Source: an uncultured Oscillospiraceae bacterium (GTDB taxonomy: Bacteria > Bacillota > Clostridia > Oscillospirales > Acutalibacteraceae). From it: 64,000 nucleotides of DNA. A program made the translations under genes and the position numbers. A model generated the notes under the pieces. The model saw only the letters and a list, made by a program, of their open reading frames with translations. It was not told the DNA's origin and did no database searches. The stretch spans positions 1 through 64,000 of the forward strand of contig USGT01000004.1 of the NCBI GenBank assembly GCA_900554335.1. The letters run 5' to 3'. This document shows, one piece after another, positions 7,879 through 15,803 of the stretch (positions are counted from its first letter, which is position 1; the number at the start of each line of letters is the position of its first letter).

Positions 7879-8619
7879 ATGAAAGAGTGCCACTGCAGTG
7901 TAAAAATCAAGAATTTATATGTTAAAAAAGGCGGCCACACAATTCTTCATAATGTTACTTTAACGGCTAACCACGGCGAAACCCTAGCGCTTATTGGCAA
8001 AAACGGCGCCGGGAAGACAACCCTGCTTAAAGCCGTTCTTCACAGCGTGCCTTACAGCGGTAAAATCGAGTTTTTCGATTCAAACGGCAATAAAATATCA
8101 AACCCGAAAATAGGCTATGTCCCGCAGAGGCTTAGCTTTGATTCAAGCACGCCAATTACAGTTATGGACCTATTTTGCGCAAATTCTTCGAAGCTTCCGG
8201 TTTGGCTTGGCCACGGCAAGAAAAAAAGAGCGCTTGAACTTCTTGAAAAAGTTGGAGTTCATACTCACGTTAACAGTCCAATCGGCAGGCTTTCAGGCGG
8301 CGAACTTCAAAGAGTTTTGCTTGCTTTTGCGCTTGACCCTAGACCTGATATTTTAATCCTTGATGAGCCTGTTTCGGCAGTTGACAGAAAGGGAATAAGC
8401 AGTTTTTACAGCATTATAAATTCAATGCGCAATGACTATCACATGCCAGTGATTTTAGTTTCGCACGACCTTGGCCACGTGGCAAAATATGCAAGTTCTT
8501 ATGCGCTTATTAACCATACTGTTGAAGAAATTGGCAGTGCAAAGGAGCTTTCGCAGAGCACAAAAGTGAGAGAAACCTTTGGTTTTGATTTGGATGGAGG
8601 AAAAGACATATGGAAGTAA
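7879..8619 (+). CDS. znuC: Zinc ABC transporter ATP-binding protein
   Basis: A 246-residue cytoplasmic ATPase that powers the ZnuAB zinc importer. Walker A is GKNGAGKTTL (40-49), the ABC signature LSGGE (138-142), Walker B ILILDEP (158-164), and the switch His is in VSHDLG near 197. The N-terminus carries CHC (ECHCSV). AAAAGGGA lies about 10 nt before the ATG. Its end overlaps znuB by 10 bp, indicating translational coupling. Confidence 0.92.
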   Translation: MKECHCSVKIKNLYVKKGGHTILHNVTLTANHGETLALIGKNGAGKTTLLKAVLHSVPYSGKIEFFDSNGNKISNPKIGYVPQRLSFDSSTPITVMDLFCANSSKLPVWLGHGKKKRALELLEKVGVHTHVNSPIGRLSGGELQRVLLAFALDPRPDILILDEPVSAVDRKGISSFYSIINSMRNDYHMPVILVSHDLGHVAKYASSYALINHTVEEIGSAKELSQSTKVRETFGFDLDGGKDIWK

Positions 8620-9446
8620 TTTACTCGGTTATGGAAAGTCTGCTGCCTTTTTCTTGGGTGAGTTTTACTTTCATGAAAAATGCCTTTCTGGCAATTTTGC
8701 TTATAACGCCGCTTTTCGGCCTTGTAGGGACGATGATCGTTAATAACAAAATGTCGTTTTTTTCCGATGCCCTCGGGCATTGCGCACTGACAGGAATTGC
8801 AATCGGGGTTGTTTTGGGCGTTAGCAATTATTCTTTTGCGATGCTTTGCTTTTCGGTTCTGTTTGCGCTTGGAATCTCGGTTATAATGCAGTCCGAGGCT
8901 TCTTCTTCTGATACTATAATCGGAGTTTTTTCTTCAGCCGGTATTGCGCTTGGAATCTTCATTCTTTCGCTTAGTGGCGGGCTTGGGAAGTATTCTTCTT
9001 ATCTCGTGGGAGATATTCTTTCAATCACTAAAAACGAAATCATAATGCTTGCCGTGACGCTCGTGGTTGTTATTTCGGTTTGGGTTGTTTCGTTTAACAA
9101 GCTTCTTCTTGCAGGGCTTAACAGCGAAATGGCGGCGAGCAAGCAGATAAATGTCAGATTTTACAAGAATTTATTTTCTGTTTTAATAGCCATAATAGTA
9201 ACGATATCGCTTAAATGGGTTGGAATGCTGATGATAAATTCGCTTTTGGTTCTTCCGGCGGCTTCTGCGAGGAACCTTGCCAGGAACATGAAAAGTTACC
9301 ATTTAATGTCGGTTGGTTTTTCGTTTATTTCAGGAATATCGGGCTTACTCATTTCATATTATATCGGTACATCAGCGGGCTCGACCATAGTTTTGGTTTC
9401 TGCGATGATATTCTTTGTGAGTTATTTTGTAAGAAAATTTCGCTGA
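8610..9446 (+). CDS. znuB: Zinc ABC transporter permease
   Basis: A 278-residue ABC-3 family permease with about eight transmembrane segments, the membrane channel of the zinc importer. Family landmarks include SDALGHCALTGIAIG near 52 and MLMINSLLVLPAASA near 206. The ATG lies inside the 3' end of znuC with GGATGGAGGAAAAG just upstream. It ends the znu operon; a rodA/ftsW gene follows after 25 nt on the same strand and may be co-transcribed. Confidence 0.92.
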   Translation: MEVIYSVMESLLPFSWVSFTFMKNAFLAILLITPLFGLVGTMIVNNKMSFFSDALGHCALTGIAIGVVLGVSNYSFAMLCFSVLFALGISVIMQSEASSSDTIIGVFSSAGIALGIFILSLSGGLGKYSSYLVGDILSITKNEIIMLAVTLVVVISVWVVSFNKLLLAGLNSEMAASKQINVRFYKNLFSVLIAIIVTISLKWVGMLMINSLLVLPAASARNLARNMKSYHLMSVGFSFISGISGLLISYYIGTSAGSTIVLVSAMIFFVSYFVRKFR

Positions 9447-9471
9447 AAATAACTGGGGTAGGTTGGCGTTT

Positions 9472-10620
9472 ATGGACTTTTACAAAACTTTTTTTAATTC
9501 CGCGAAATATAGCAACAAGCTTATTTGGCTTCTGATAGGCTTTATTTCCGTTTACAGTCTTTTGCTTGTGAAAAGCATTTCAAGGGAAACTTTTAATTAT
9601 TTCAGCGTCCAGCTTTTGTCGGTTTTAATCGGGCTTTTGGGCGCGTTTTTTCTGCAAGCTTTTGATTACAAAACCCTGGCTAAATTTTGGAAATGGCTTG
9701 CGGCTTTTGGAATTTTTTTGATAGGGTGCACTCTTTTTGCAGGCGTTAAAGTTGAAGGCTCCATGGGAATAAACGCCAAAGCTTGGCTGAGGCTGCCCGG
9801 AGGGATAACCTTCCAGCCTTCGGAGCTTGTTAAAATATTTTTCACCGTGACGTTTGCGCACCACCTGGCGAAAGTTAAAAAAGAAAGTAATTTCAAAAAT
9901 CTTAAAGATGTATTTCTCGTTGCGCTTCATGCGTTTGTGCCGGTTTTGCTCACTCATTTGCAGGGTGATGACGGCGCCGCGATTATTTTCATGTTCACAG
10001 CTTTAACAATGGCTTTCATTGCGGGCGTTCCTTTCAGATATTTCACTGCGCTGTTCGTTTTTGCTGCGCTTTGCGCGCCGGTTTTGTGGAATTTCGTTTT
10101 GGCGGATTATCAAAAGAAAAGAATTTTAACGCAAATGAACCCTGAAGCCGACCCGCTTAACATGGGTTACCAGCAAATTCAGGGCATGCTTTCGATAGGT
10201 TCCGGAGGGCTTTTTGGGCGAGGCCTTTTTAACGGCCCGAGAGTTGCAAACGGCGTTGTGCCCGTGCAAGAAAGCGATTTTATTTTTGCGGCGGCAGGCG
10301 AAGAACTTGGCTTTTTTGGCTGTTTGCTTATTTTAATTTTGCTTGCTTTTTTGATTTTTCGGCTTGGGTTTATTGCGAAAAATTGCGGCGATGAAACGGG
10401 CGCTTTGATTTGCTTTGGAATAATAGGGATAATCGTTTCTCAAACGATTTTTAACCTTGGAATGTGCCTTAGTTTGCTGCCCGTGATGGGCGTTACGCTG
10501 CCGTTTTTCAGCGTTGGGGGTTCTTCGGCTTCATGCCTTTATTTCGGAATAGGAATTGCCCAAAATGTTTACCTTAACAGCAATAAAACCGCACCAATTC
10601 TTGATTTTGAGGAGGAATAA
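9472..10620 (+). CDS. SEDS-family peptidoglycan glycosyltransferase (RodA/FtsW/SpoVE)
   Basis: A 382-residue polytopic membrane protein that polymerises lipid II. Diagnostic motifs are the PSELVKI turn near 115, VPVQESDFIFA followed by GEELGFFG near 270, and LPVMGVTLPFFSVGGSS near 345. The ATG at 9472 fits GGGGTAGG 9 nt upstream; an in-frame TTG at 9463 directly abuts that site and is unlikely. RodA, FtsW and SpoVE cannot be separated with confidence. Downstream, a flavoprotein starts 2 nt after the stop and a PASTA pseudokinase follows. Confidence 0.88.
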   Translation: MDFYKTFFNSAKYSNKLIWLLIGFISVYSLLLVKSISRETFNYFSVQLLSVLIGLLGAFFLQAFDYKTLAKFWKWLAAFGIFLIGCTLFAGVKVEGSMGINAKAWLRLPGGITFQPSELVKIFFTVTFAHHLAKVKKESNFKNLKDVFLVALHAFVPVLLTHLQGDDGAAIIFMFTALTMAFIAGVPFRYFTALFVFAALCAPVLWNFVLADYQKKRILTQMNPEADPLNMGYQQIQGMLSIGSGGLFGRGLFNGPRVANGVVPVQESDFIFAAAGEELGFFGCLLILILLAFLIFRLGFIAKNCGDETGALICFGIIGIIVSQTIFNLGMCLSLLPVMGVTLPFFSVGGSSASCLYFGIGIAQNVYLNSNKTAPILDFEEE

Positions 10621-10622
10621 AA

Positions 10623-11174
10623 ATGAAAATTCTTGTTTTGTTTGGTTCACCTCATGAAAATGGTTTCACACGTGGGCTTCTTGATTTTTTTCTTGCGTTT
10701 TTAGATAAAAATTGCGAAGTTACTGTGGTTAATAGCTATGATGAAGCGGTGCGGCCTTGCATTGGGTGCGAAAAGTGCAAAAGTGGTAAATGCGTTTTTA
10801 ATGACATGGAAAGAATTAATTTTTTGGTTAATTCCAGTGATGTCATCGTGGTTGCAAGCCCTGTTTACAATGCTTCGTTTCCTGCACCGCTCAAGGCGAT
10901 TTTTGACCGTTTCCAGCCTTATTATTTCAAAAGAAACAAAATTGATAAAAAATTTGTTCTTCTGCTCACTGCAGGTTCGGGAAAAATTGATTATTTGCCC
11001 GTTATTTTGGCTCAAATTAACCCTATTATTAAAATTTTAGGCGGAGAACTTTTGGGCGAAATCACTCTAAAAGGCACTGATTATTTAAACAAATTTGATA
11101 TTGACAAATTTTATTCAAAAAGTGAAAATAAAGCTAGAAATATTATAGAAAATTTTGAAAAAAATAAACATTGA
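10623..11174 (+). CDS. NAD(P)H-dependent flavodoxin-fold oxidoreductase
   Basis: A 183-residue protein of the NADPH-dependent FMN reductase/flavodoxin-like family. FMN-phosphate binding is expected from LFGSPHENGFTRGLL (6-20). A cysteine cluster RPCIGCEKCKSGKC near 40-53 resembles that of iron-sulfur flavoproteins, and VVASPVYNASFPAPLK near 77 is the usual family loop. It starts 2 nt after the SEDS gene behind GGAGG. Physiological substrate unknown. Confidence 0.82.
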   Translation: MKILVLFGSPHENGFTRGLLDFFLAFLDKNCEVTVVNSYDEAVRPCIGCEKCKSGKCVFNDMERINFLVNSSDVIVVASPVYNASFPAPLKAIFDRFQPYYFKRNKIDKKFVLLLTAGSGKIDYLPVILAQINPIIKILGGELLGEITLKGTDYLNKFDIDKFYSKSENKARNIIENFEKNKH

Positions 11175-11203
11175 AATATTTGCACTTGAGGAGGACTTTA
11201 ATT

Positions 11204-12826
11204 ATGCTTGATTTGTGTATGAACTGTATGAGCCGCCTTGAAAACCACGAAGATATCTGCCCGCGTTGCCAGGAACCAAGGGATGCCGAGCAACCCGAAC
11301 CGTTTTTGCCTAAAAAGAAAATTTTGGGCGAGAGATATATAATAGGAAACGGAATAAAAAAAGACCCCGAGGGGCTTAGCTACATTGGCTATGATTTTAT
11401 TAAAAATTCGAAAGTTTACGTCCGGGAGTTTTTCCCTTCTGAAATTTGCTACCGCGGGGCAGATTGCGAAGTGAAAACTGAAGACAAGCCTGGTTTTAAA
11501 AATAGATTTAAAGTTTTGAACGAAGAGTTCCTTAAATATTTCAGAAGCATTGCGAGGTTTAGGAACCTTTCATGCGTTGCTTCGGTTTACGATATTCTTG
11601 AGCAAAATGGCACTTCTTATATCATCCTTGAATGGGTTGAAGGAACGAGCCTTGATGAGTATCTTTCGTCGCACGGTGAAGCAATGAGCTGGAAACAAGC
11701 AAGGAGCCTTTTCATGCCGCTTATTTCGCCGCTTAGCAAGATGAATTCTGCGGGAATACATCACTTAGGTTTAGCGCCTTGCAACATGATGATAACAAGC
11801 GAAAATAAAATTAAATTAGTAGGTTTTGCGACTGCTAATTTAAGAACGAACAACGGCCTTGAAAGCAGCGAACTTTTTGAAGGTTGCAGCGCTTTGGAGC
11901 AATATATTGCGGGCTCTGAGATTTCTGAAAGCACGGATGTTTACGGTTTTGCAGCAACGCTTTTCTTTGCTTTGACGGGCGAATACCCTCTTGCGGCGCT
12001 TGAAAGAAAAAAGAAAGACCGCCTTTTAATGCCTTCTAACATCATGAAAGAGCTGCCAGACACAGTTATTTCGGCTATTGCAAATGCCCTTAGAGTGCAC
12101 CCAAACAGCAGAACAATTTCCTTCGAAGTTTTTAGGCTTGAGATTTCAAATTCGCCTGTTTTGCAGGTTAAAAATATTTATGACGAGCCTGAAGAGTTTG
12201 AATTTTCAAGGAGCGAGCCTAAGTCTTCGAATAACACCGGAAGAGTTTTGGGAATAGTTTCCTGCGTGCTTTCTTTGGTGATTTTAGCGGTTTGCTTTGG
12301 CGTTTATTGGTTCTGGATAAAAGACAAAAAAATAAATTCCGACACAGCGCCGAAAACATCCGAAACCACCGTTGCCGAAACGAAAGAAGAAACTGAAGAA
12401 ACCAGCAGCGCAGAAGAAAAAATTGACGTCCCGCAGCTCGTGGGCAAGAGTCTTAGCGCTGCAAAAAGCGCCGCAGCTTCGGCTAATAATTATTCTGTTG
12501 TTGTTTTGTCAGAAGAATTTCACGACACAACCCCTGAAGGAAACATCATCTCGCAAACGCCTAATTACGGCGAAAAAATGTATTCCGGCTCGATAATTGC
12601 TGTTACCGTGAGCAAAGGCCCTTCAAAGCGCAAGCTGCCTAACATCGAGGGCAAGAAACTTTCGGAAGCCGCTTTAATGCTGACTAATGAAAAATTTAAA
12701 CCCATTGAAGTTTCTCAGAGCAGCCAAGATTTTGCTGAAGGAACGGTTATAGGCTATCAAGACCACAAAGCCGGCGATGTTCTTGACTATGGCGCTGAAG
12801 TTTATATAGTTGTGAGTAAAGGCTGA
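11204..12826 (+). CDS. PASTA-domain protein with degenerate Ser/Thr kinase domain
   Basis: A 540-residue membrane protein. The ATG at 11204 sits 9 nt after GAGGAGG; the open frame begins 33 nt earlier. Order: a zinc ribbon (CMNC...CPRC, 5-22), a protein-kinase-like domain (about 45-330), one transmembrane helix (about 350-375), and two extracellular PASTA repeats (from about 415). PASTA domains bind muropeptides or lipid II. The kinase signatures are damaged: the VAIK Lys is Arg (YVREFFP), HRD reads HLG (HLGLAPCNM), and DFG reads VGFA. It is therefore probably a pseudokinase signalling by binding. Its place after the SEDS gene suggests a link to cell-wall synthesis. Some relatives of this family also lack catalytic residues. 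Confidence 0.85.
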   Translation: MLDLCMNCMSRLENHEDICPRCQEPRDAEQPEPFLPKKKILGERYIIGNGIKKDPEGLSYIGYDFIKNSKVYVREFFPSEICYRGADCEVKTEDKPGFKNRFKVLNEEFLKYFRSIARFRNLSCVASVYDILEQNGTSYIILEWVEGTSLDEYLSSHGEAMSWKQARSLFMPLISPLSKMNSAGIHHLGLAPCNMMITSENKIKLVGFATANLRTNNGLESSELFEGCSALEQYIAGSEISESTDVYGFAATLFFALTGEYPLAALERKKKDRLLMPSNIMKELPDTVISAIANALRVHPNSRTISFEVFRLEISNSPVLQVKNIYDEPEEFEFSRSEPKSSNNTGRVLGIVSCVLSLVILAVCFGVYWFWIKDKKINSDTAPKTSETTVAETKEETEETSSAEEKIDVPQLVGKSLSAAKSAAASANNYSVVVLSEEFHDTTPEGNIISQTPNYGEKMYSGSIIAVTVSKGPSKRKLPNIEGKKLSEAALMLTNEKFKPIEVSQSSQDFAEGTVIGYQDHKAGDVLDYGAEVYIVVSKG

Positions 12827-12894
12827 TTAAGCTTACGGTAAAAATAAGATAAAAATTGAACAGTATTAGTAAACGATTTATAATATATTTTTTA

Positions 12895-12924
12895 TTGACA
12901 GAGCCCCATATACGGTGTTATAAT
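12895..12924 (+). promoter_or_regulatory. Promoter of the anaerobic ribonucleotide reductase operon
   Basis: TTGACA, 18-nt spacer, TATAAT. The spacer contains the first NrdR-like box, so repressor binding would block RNA polymerase. Confidence 0.75.
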
Positions 12925-12950
12925 AACGAAGTATTCACCATATGTGGGGT
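12903..12950 (+). promoter_or_regulatory. Pair of NrdR-like boxes
   Basis: Two 16-nt boxes at 12903-12918 (GCCCCATATACGGTGT) and 12935-12950 (TCACCATATGTGGGGT) lie 32 nt apart start to start, about three helical turns. The known NrdR box is acaCwATATwTwGtgt, usually paired at this spacing upstream of ribonucleotide reductase genes. The first box lies between the -35 and -10 hexamers. Assignment rests on motif, spacing and the downstream nrdD. Confidence 0.65.
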
Positions 12951-13090
12951 ATTAATATTACTCTTTTTGATGTTTCATGTACATATTATTTTTTTATAAC
13001 TGATTTTTTTGTTGGTTTTAAATGGTTAGAAGTAGTCCTGCCGTTTAAGACCATTTCTAAGGAAAAATTTTAAAAAGGAGCTGGAATCAG

Positions 13091-13312
13091 ATGGAAGAAA
13101 TCGTACTTTACGGCAACGGCTGCCCAAAATGCAAAGTTTTAAAAATTAAACTCGAAAAAGAAAATTTAAATTTCACTGAAAGCGAAGATGCCGAGCTTTT
13201 GGAAAAATTAGGTTTTAAAAGCTATCCTGTTTTAAAGGTTGGCGATAAATTCATGAATTTTGCAGATGCTTTCAAATGGATAAATGATAGGGGTAATGAA
13301 AATGAACATTAA
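13091..13312 (+). CDS. Glutaredoxin-like thiol reductant for NrdD
   Basis: A 73-residue single-domain protein of the glutaredoxin/NrdH-redoxin fold, active site CPKC at 11-14 and the cis-Pro in SYPVLKV near 48. It is preceded by AAAAGGAGCTGG and its last 11 bp overlap the start of nrdD. Adjacent NrdH-type redoxins act as electron donors for one subgroup of class III reductases, replacing formate; that role here is inferred from position. Confidence 0.8.
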   Translation: MEEIVLYGNGCPKCKVLKIKLEKENLNFTESEDAELLEKLGFKSYPVLKVGDKFMNFADAFKWINDRGNENEH

Positions 13313-15218
13313 TTTAAATTTGCACAAGGGCTTTGCGGACTGCATAAACAAGATGGTTAAAAAATACGGCGAAAAATTTTCGCTTATGAATGGCTTTTCT
13401 AATTCTAACCTTAATTTCACCGATTTTATCGATAATTTTATAAAATCAAGCAGCGTTGCAGACACAACTATAGACGCAAACGCAAACAGCACCACGCTTG
13501 ACGTGCGCACACTTCTTTCGGATATGGTTAAACCGCACACTAAGCTTTTGTCGTATAATAAAATCTTCGGTGAGCTTTCTGCAAAATACGGCTCGGAACT
13601 CGCTGAAAAATGGCTTGAAGGCGAATGGAATGGCCAGTTTTATCTTCACAATTCTTCAACTGCTTCTTTCATTCCTTACTGCTATGCTTATGACCTTGAT
13701 AAACTCGTTGAAAACGGCCTTTTCTTCATTAATAAATTCAAAACAGCTCCTTGCCAGCATTTAACGACTTTTAACGACCATGTTTTAGAGTTCATAAGCT
13801 GGACTGCTAACCGCAGCAGCGGCGCTGTTGGCCTCCCGAGCTATTTGCTTTATTCTTATTATTTCTGGTACAACGACGTTAAGAACAATTTCTTCCTCAA
13901 AGACCCGGAATATTACAGAAGACAATGCTTCCAGAAATTCATTTATGACCTTAATCAGCCGTACTTAAGAGTTACCGAATGTGCATTTTCTAACATAACT
14001 GTTATGGACAGAAACTACTTAATCGAACTCTTCGGCGGAAGGCAGTTCCCGAACGGCGATTTGGTTATGGACCACATTGAACAAATCATTGAGCACCAAA
14101 AAGTTTTCATGGAAGTTGTTTCCGAAATTCGCGAAGAAACCATGATGACCTTCCCGGTTTTAACTTACTCGCTTTTATTCCAAGACGGAAAATTCGTGGA
14201 TGAAGAATTTGCAAGATGGTGCAATAAACACAACATGAAATGGTATGACAGCAATTTCTATGTTGGAAGCGATGTTTCAAGCCTTTCAAACTGCTGCAGG
14301 CTTATTTCAAACACTTCGAAATTAAATGCGTTTATCAATTCCGTTGGAGGAACTTCTCTATCGGTTGGAAGCGTTCAAGTTAACACCATAAACCTCAGAA
14401 GAATCGCAATTGAAGCTGAAGGAAGCAAAGAAAAATTCATTGAAATTTTGAAAAATAGAATCGACGTTTGCGTTAAAGTCCTTGACGTTGTTAGAGATAT
14501 CATCAAGCAAAACATCAAAGAAGGCCTTTTGCCGAACTACACTTCAGGTTTGATCGAGCTTTCGAAACAATATAATACAATCGGCATAACCGCTATGTAT
14601 GAAGCGCTTTATGAATTCGGTTTAATTAACACAGACGAATTTGAAAATAAATCTTATTCACCAGAAGGCCTTGAATTTGCTTCTAAGATTTTAAGCGTAA
14701 TAAACGAGCAAAAAGAATCCTATGGATTTGACTACAGCATAAATGTTGAAGCAGTTCCGGCTGAAAGAGCAAACGTTGTTTTAAGCGGCAAAGACGCTGA
14801 GCTTTACCCTGAAAAAGAACAATATTTCATCTATTCAAACCAGTGGATTCCTTTGATGGAAAAATGCACTCTCAATGAAAAAGTCAAACTTGGTGCAAAA
14901 CTCGACAAAGAATGCGGCGGCGGCCAGATTTCGCACATCAATTTGGCAGGAAAATTCGCAAACGAAGAGCAAGCTTGGGAGCTTCTTAACCACATTGCAA
15001 AATCTGGAGTAATTTACTTTGCTTACAACTGCAAAATTTCAGTTTGCAAAGACGAGCATGCGTTTTTCTCGAAAGTTTGCCCAAAATGCGGCGAAAAACC
15101 GGCAGACACCTACTCGAGAATAGTTGGCTTTTTAGTTCCTGTTTCGGCATACAGCAGAGAACGCAAAAAAGAGTTTGAAAAAAGAAAGTGGTTCGATTTA
15201 AATGAACACCCGTTTTAA
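13302..15218 (+). CDS. nrdD: Anaerobic (class III) ribonucleoside-triphosphate reductase
   Basis: A 638-residue glycyl-radical enzyme reducing NTPs to dNTPs without oxygen. The ATG at 13302 lies 8 nt after AGGGG; open frame extends 18 nt further. No N-terminal ATP-cone is seen, unlike E. coli NrdD. Core motifs include FIPYCYAYDL near 123, SNCCRLIS near 329 and VNTINLRRIA near 364. Near the C-terminus are a zinc-binding set (CKISVC...CPKCG) and the glycyl-radical motif RIVGFL with Gly about 609. Next come the overlapping activase nrdG and, upstream, a glutaredoxin. The enzyme is oxygen-sensitive, so the host is anaerobic at least in part. Regulated by NrdR boxes upstream (inferred). Confidence 0.9.
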   Translation: MNINLNLHKGFADCINKMVKKYGEKFSLMNGFSNSNLNFTDFIDNFIKSSSVADTTIDANANSTTLDVRTLLSDMVKPHTKLLSYNKIFGELSAKYGSELAEKWLEGEWNGQFYLHNSSTASFIPYCYAYDLDKLVENGLFFINKFKTAPCQHLTTFNDHVLEFISWTANRSSGAVGLPSYLLYSYYFWYNDVKNNFFLKDPEYYRRQCFQKFIYDLNQPYLRVTECAFSNITVMDRNYLIELFGGRQFPNGDLVMDHIEQIIEHQKVFMEVVSEIREETMMTFPVLTYSLLFQDGKFVDEEFARWCNKHNMKWYDSNFYVGSDVSSLSNCCRLISNTSKLNAFINSVGGTSLSVGSVQVNTINLRRIAIEAEGSKEKFIEILKNRIDVCVKVLDVVRDIIKQNIKEGLLPNYTSGLIELSKQYNTIGITAMYEALYEFGLINTDEFENKSYSPEGLEFASKILSVINEQKESYGFDYSINVEAVPAERANVVLSGKDAELYPEKEQYFIYSNQWIPLMEKCTLNEKVKLGAKLDKECGGGQISHINLAGKFANEEQAWELLNHIAKSGVIYFAYNCKISVCKDEHAFFSKVCPKCGEKPADTYSRIVGFLVPVSAYSRERKKEFEKRKWFDLNEHPF

Positions 15219-15717
15219 TGAACTTTCTTGCACAATGAGGGTTAAGGAAATAGTTGACGAAAATTTCCAAGATTATAAAAAGCCGGCAATGCTTATTTCC
15301 TCGGTTTCGTGCGATTTTAAATGCTTGAAGGAGCTAGGGATGGACATAGGCATCTGCCAAAACATGAAAATTTCAAAGCTCCCGAATAAAACAGTTTCGG
15401 TTAAAAGCATTTTTGAAAGATACATTTCAAACCCCATCACTCAGGCTGTCATTCTTGGCGGCCTTGAGCCTCTTTTGCAGTTTGGCGAGGTTGTGAGCCT
15501 TATTGCTTATTTCAGAAGCCATGGCTGCGACGATGATTTCGTGATTTACACGGGCTATTACCCTGATGAAATCGGGGAAGAAATTAGAGAATTAAAGAAA
15601 TTCAAAAATATTATAATTAAATATGGAAGATTTGTTCCCAATTCGGTTTCGAAATATGATAAAGTATTGGGTGTGAGTCTTAGTTCAGAAAATCAGCATG
15701 CTAAAAGGCTCAGCTGA
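15202..15717 (+). CDS. nrdG: Anaerobic ribonucleotide reductase activase-like radical SAM protein
   Basis: A 171-residue protein expected to generate the glycyl radical on NrdD using S-adenosylmethionine and a 4Fe-4S cluster. The only cysteine set that can bind the cluster is Cys37, Cys41 and Cys52 (CDFKC, then ICQN), spacing CX3CX10C instead of the classical CX3CX2C. ILGGLEP near 94 and IYTGY near 116 match the usual radical SAM glycine-rich strands. It starts inside the last 17 bp of nrdD. The shortened form and position are typical of activases paired with this NrdD type in Clostridia, from memory of the family. Confidence 0.8.
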   Translation: MNTRFNELSCTMRVKEIVDENFQDYKKPAMLISSVSCDFKCLKELGMDIGICQNMKISKLPNKTVSVKSIFERYISNPITQAVILGGLEPLLQFGEVVSLIAYFRSHGCDDDFVIYTGYYPDEIGEEIRELKKFKNIIIKYGRFVPNSVSKYDKVLGVSLSSENQHAKRLS

Positions 15718-15803
15718 TTTTTGGCATTTTGAACCGTTTGGGTTTGAAATTTAGATTTATAACTTCATTTGTAATAAATTTTTTAGAAAGAAGGATACTT
15801 ATT

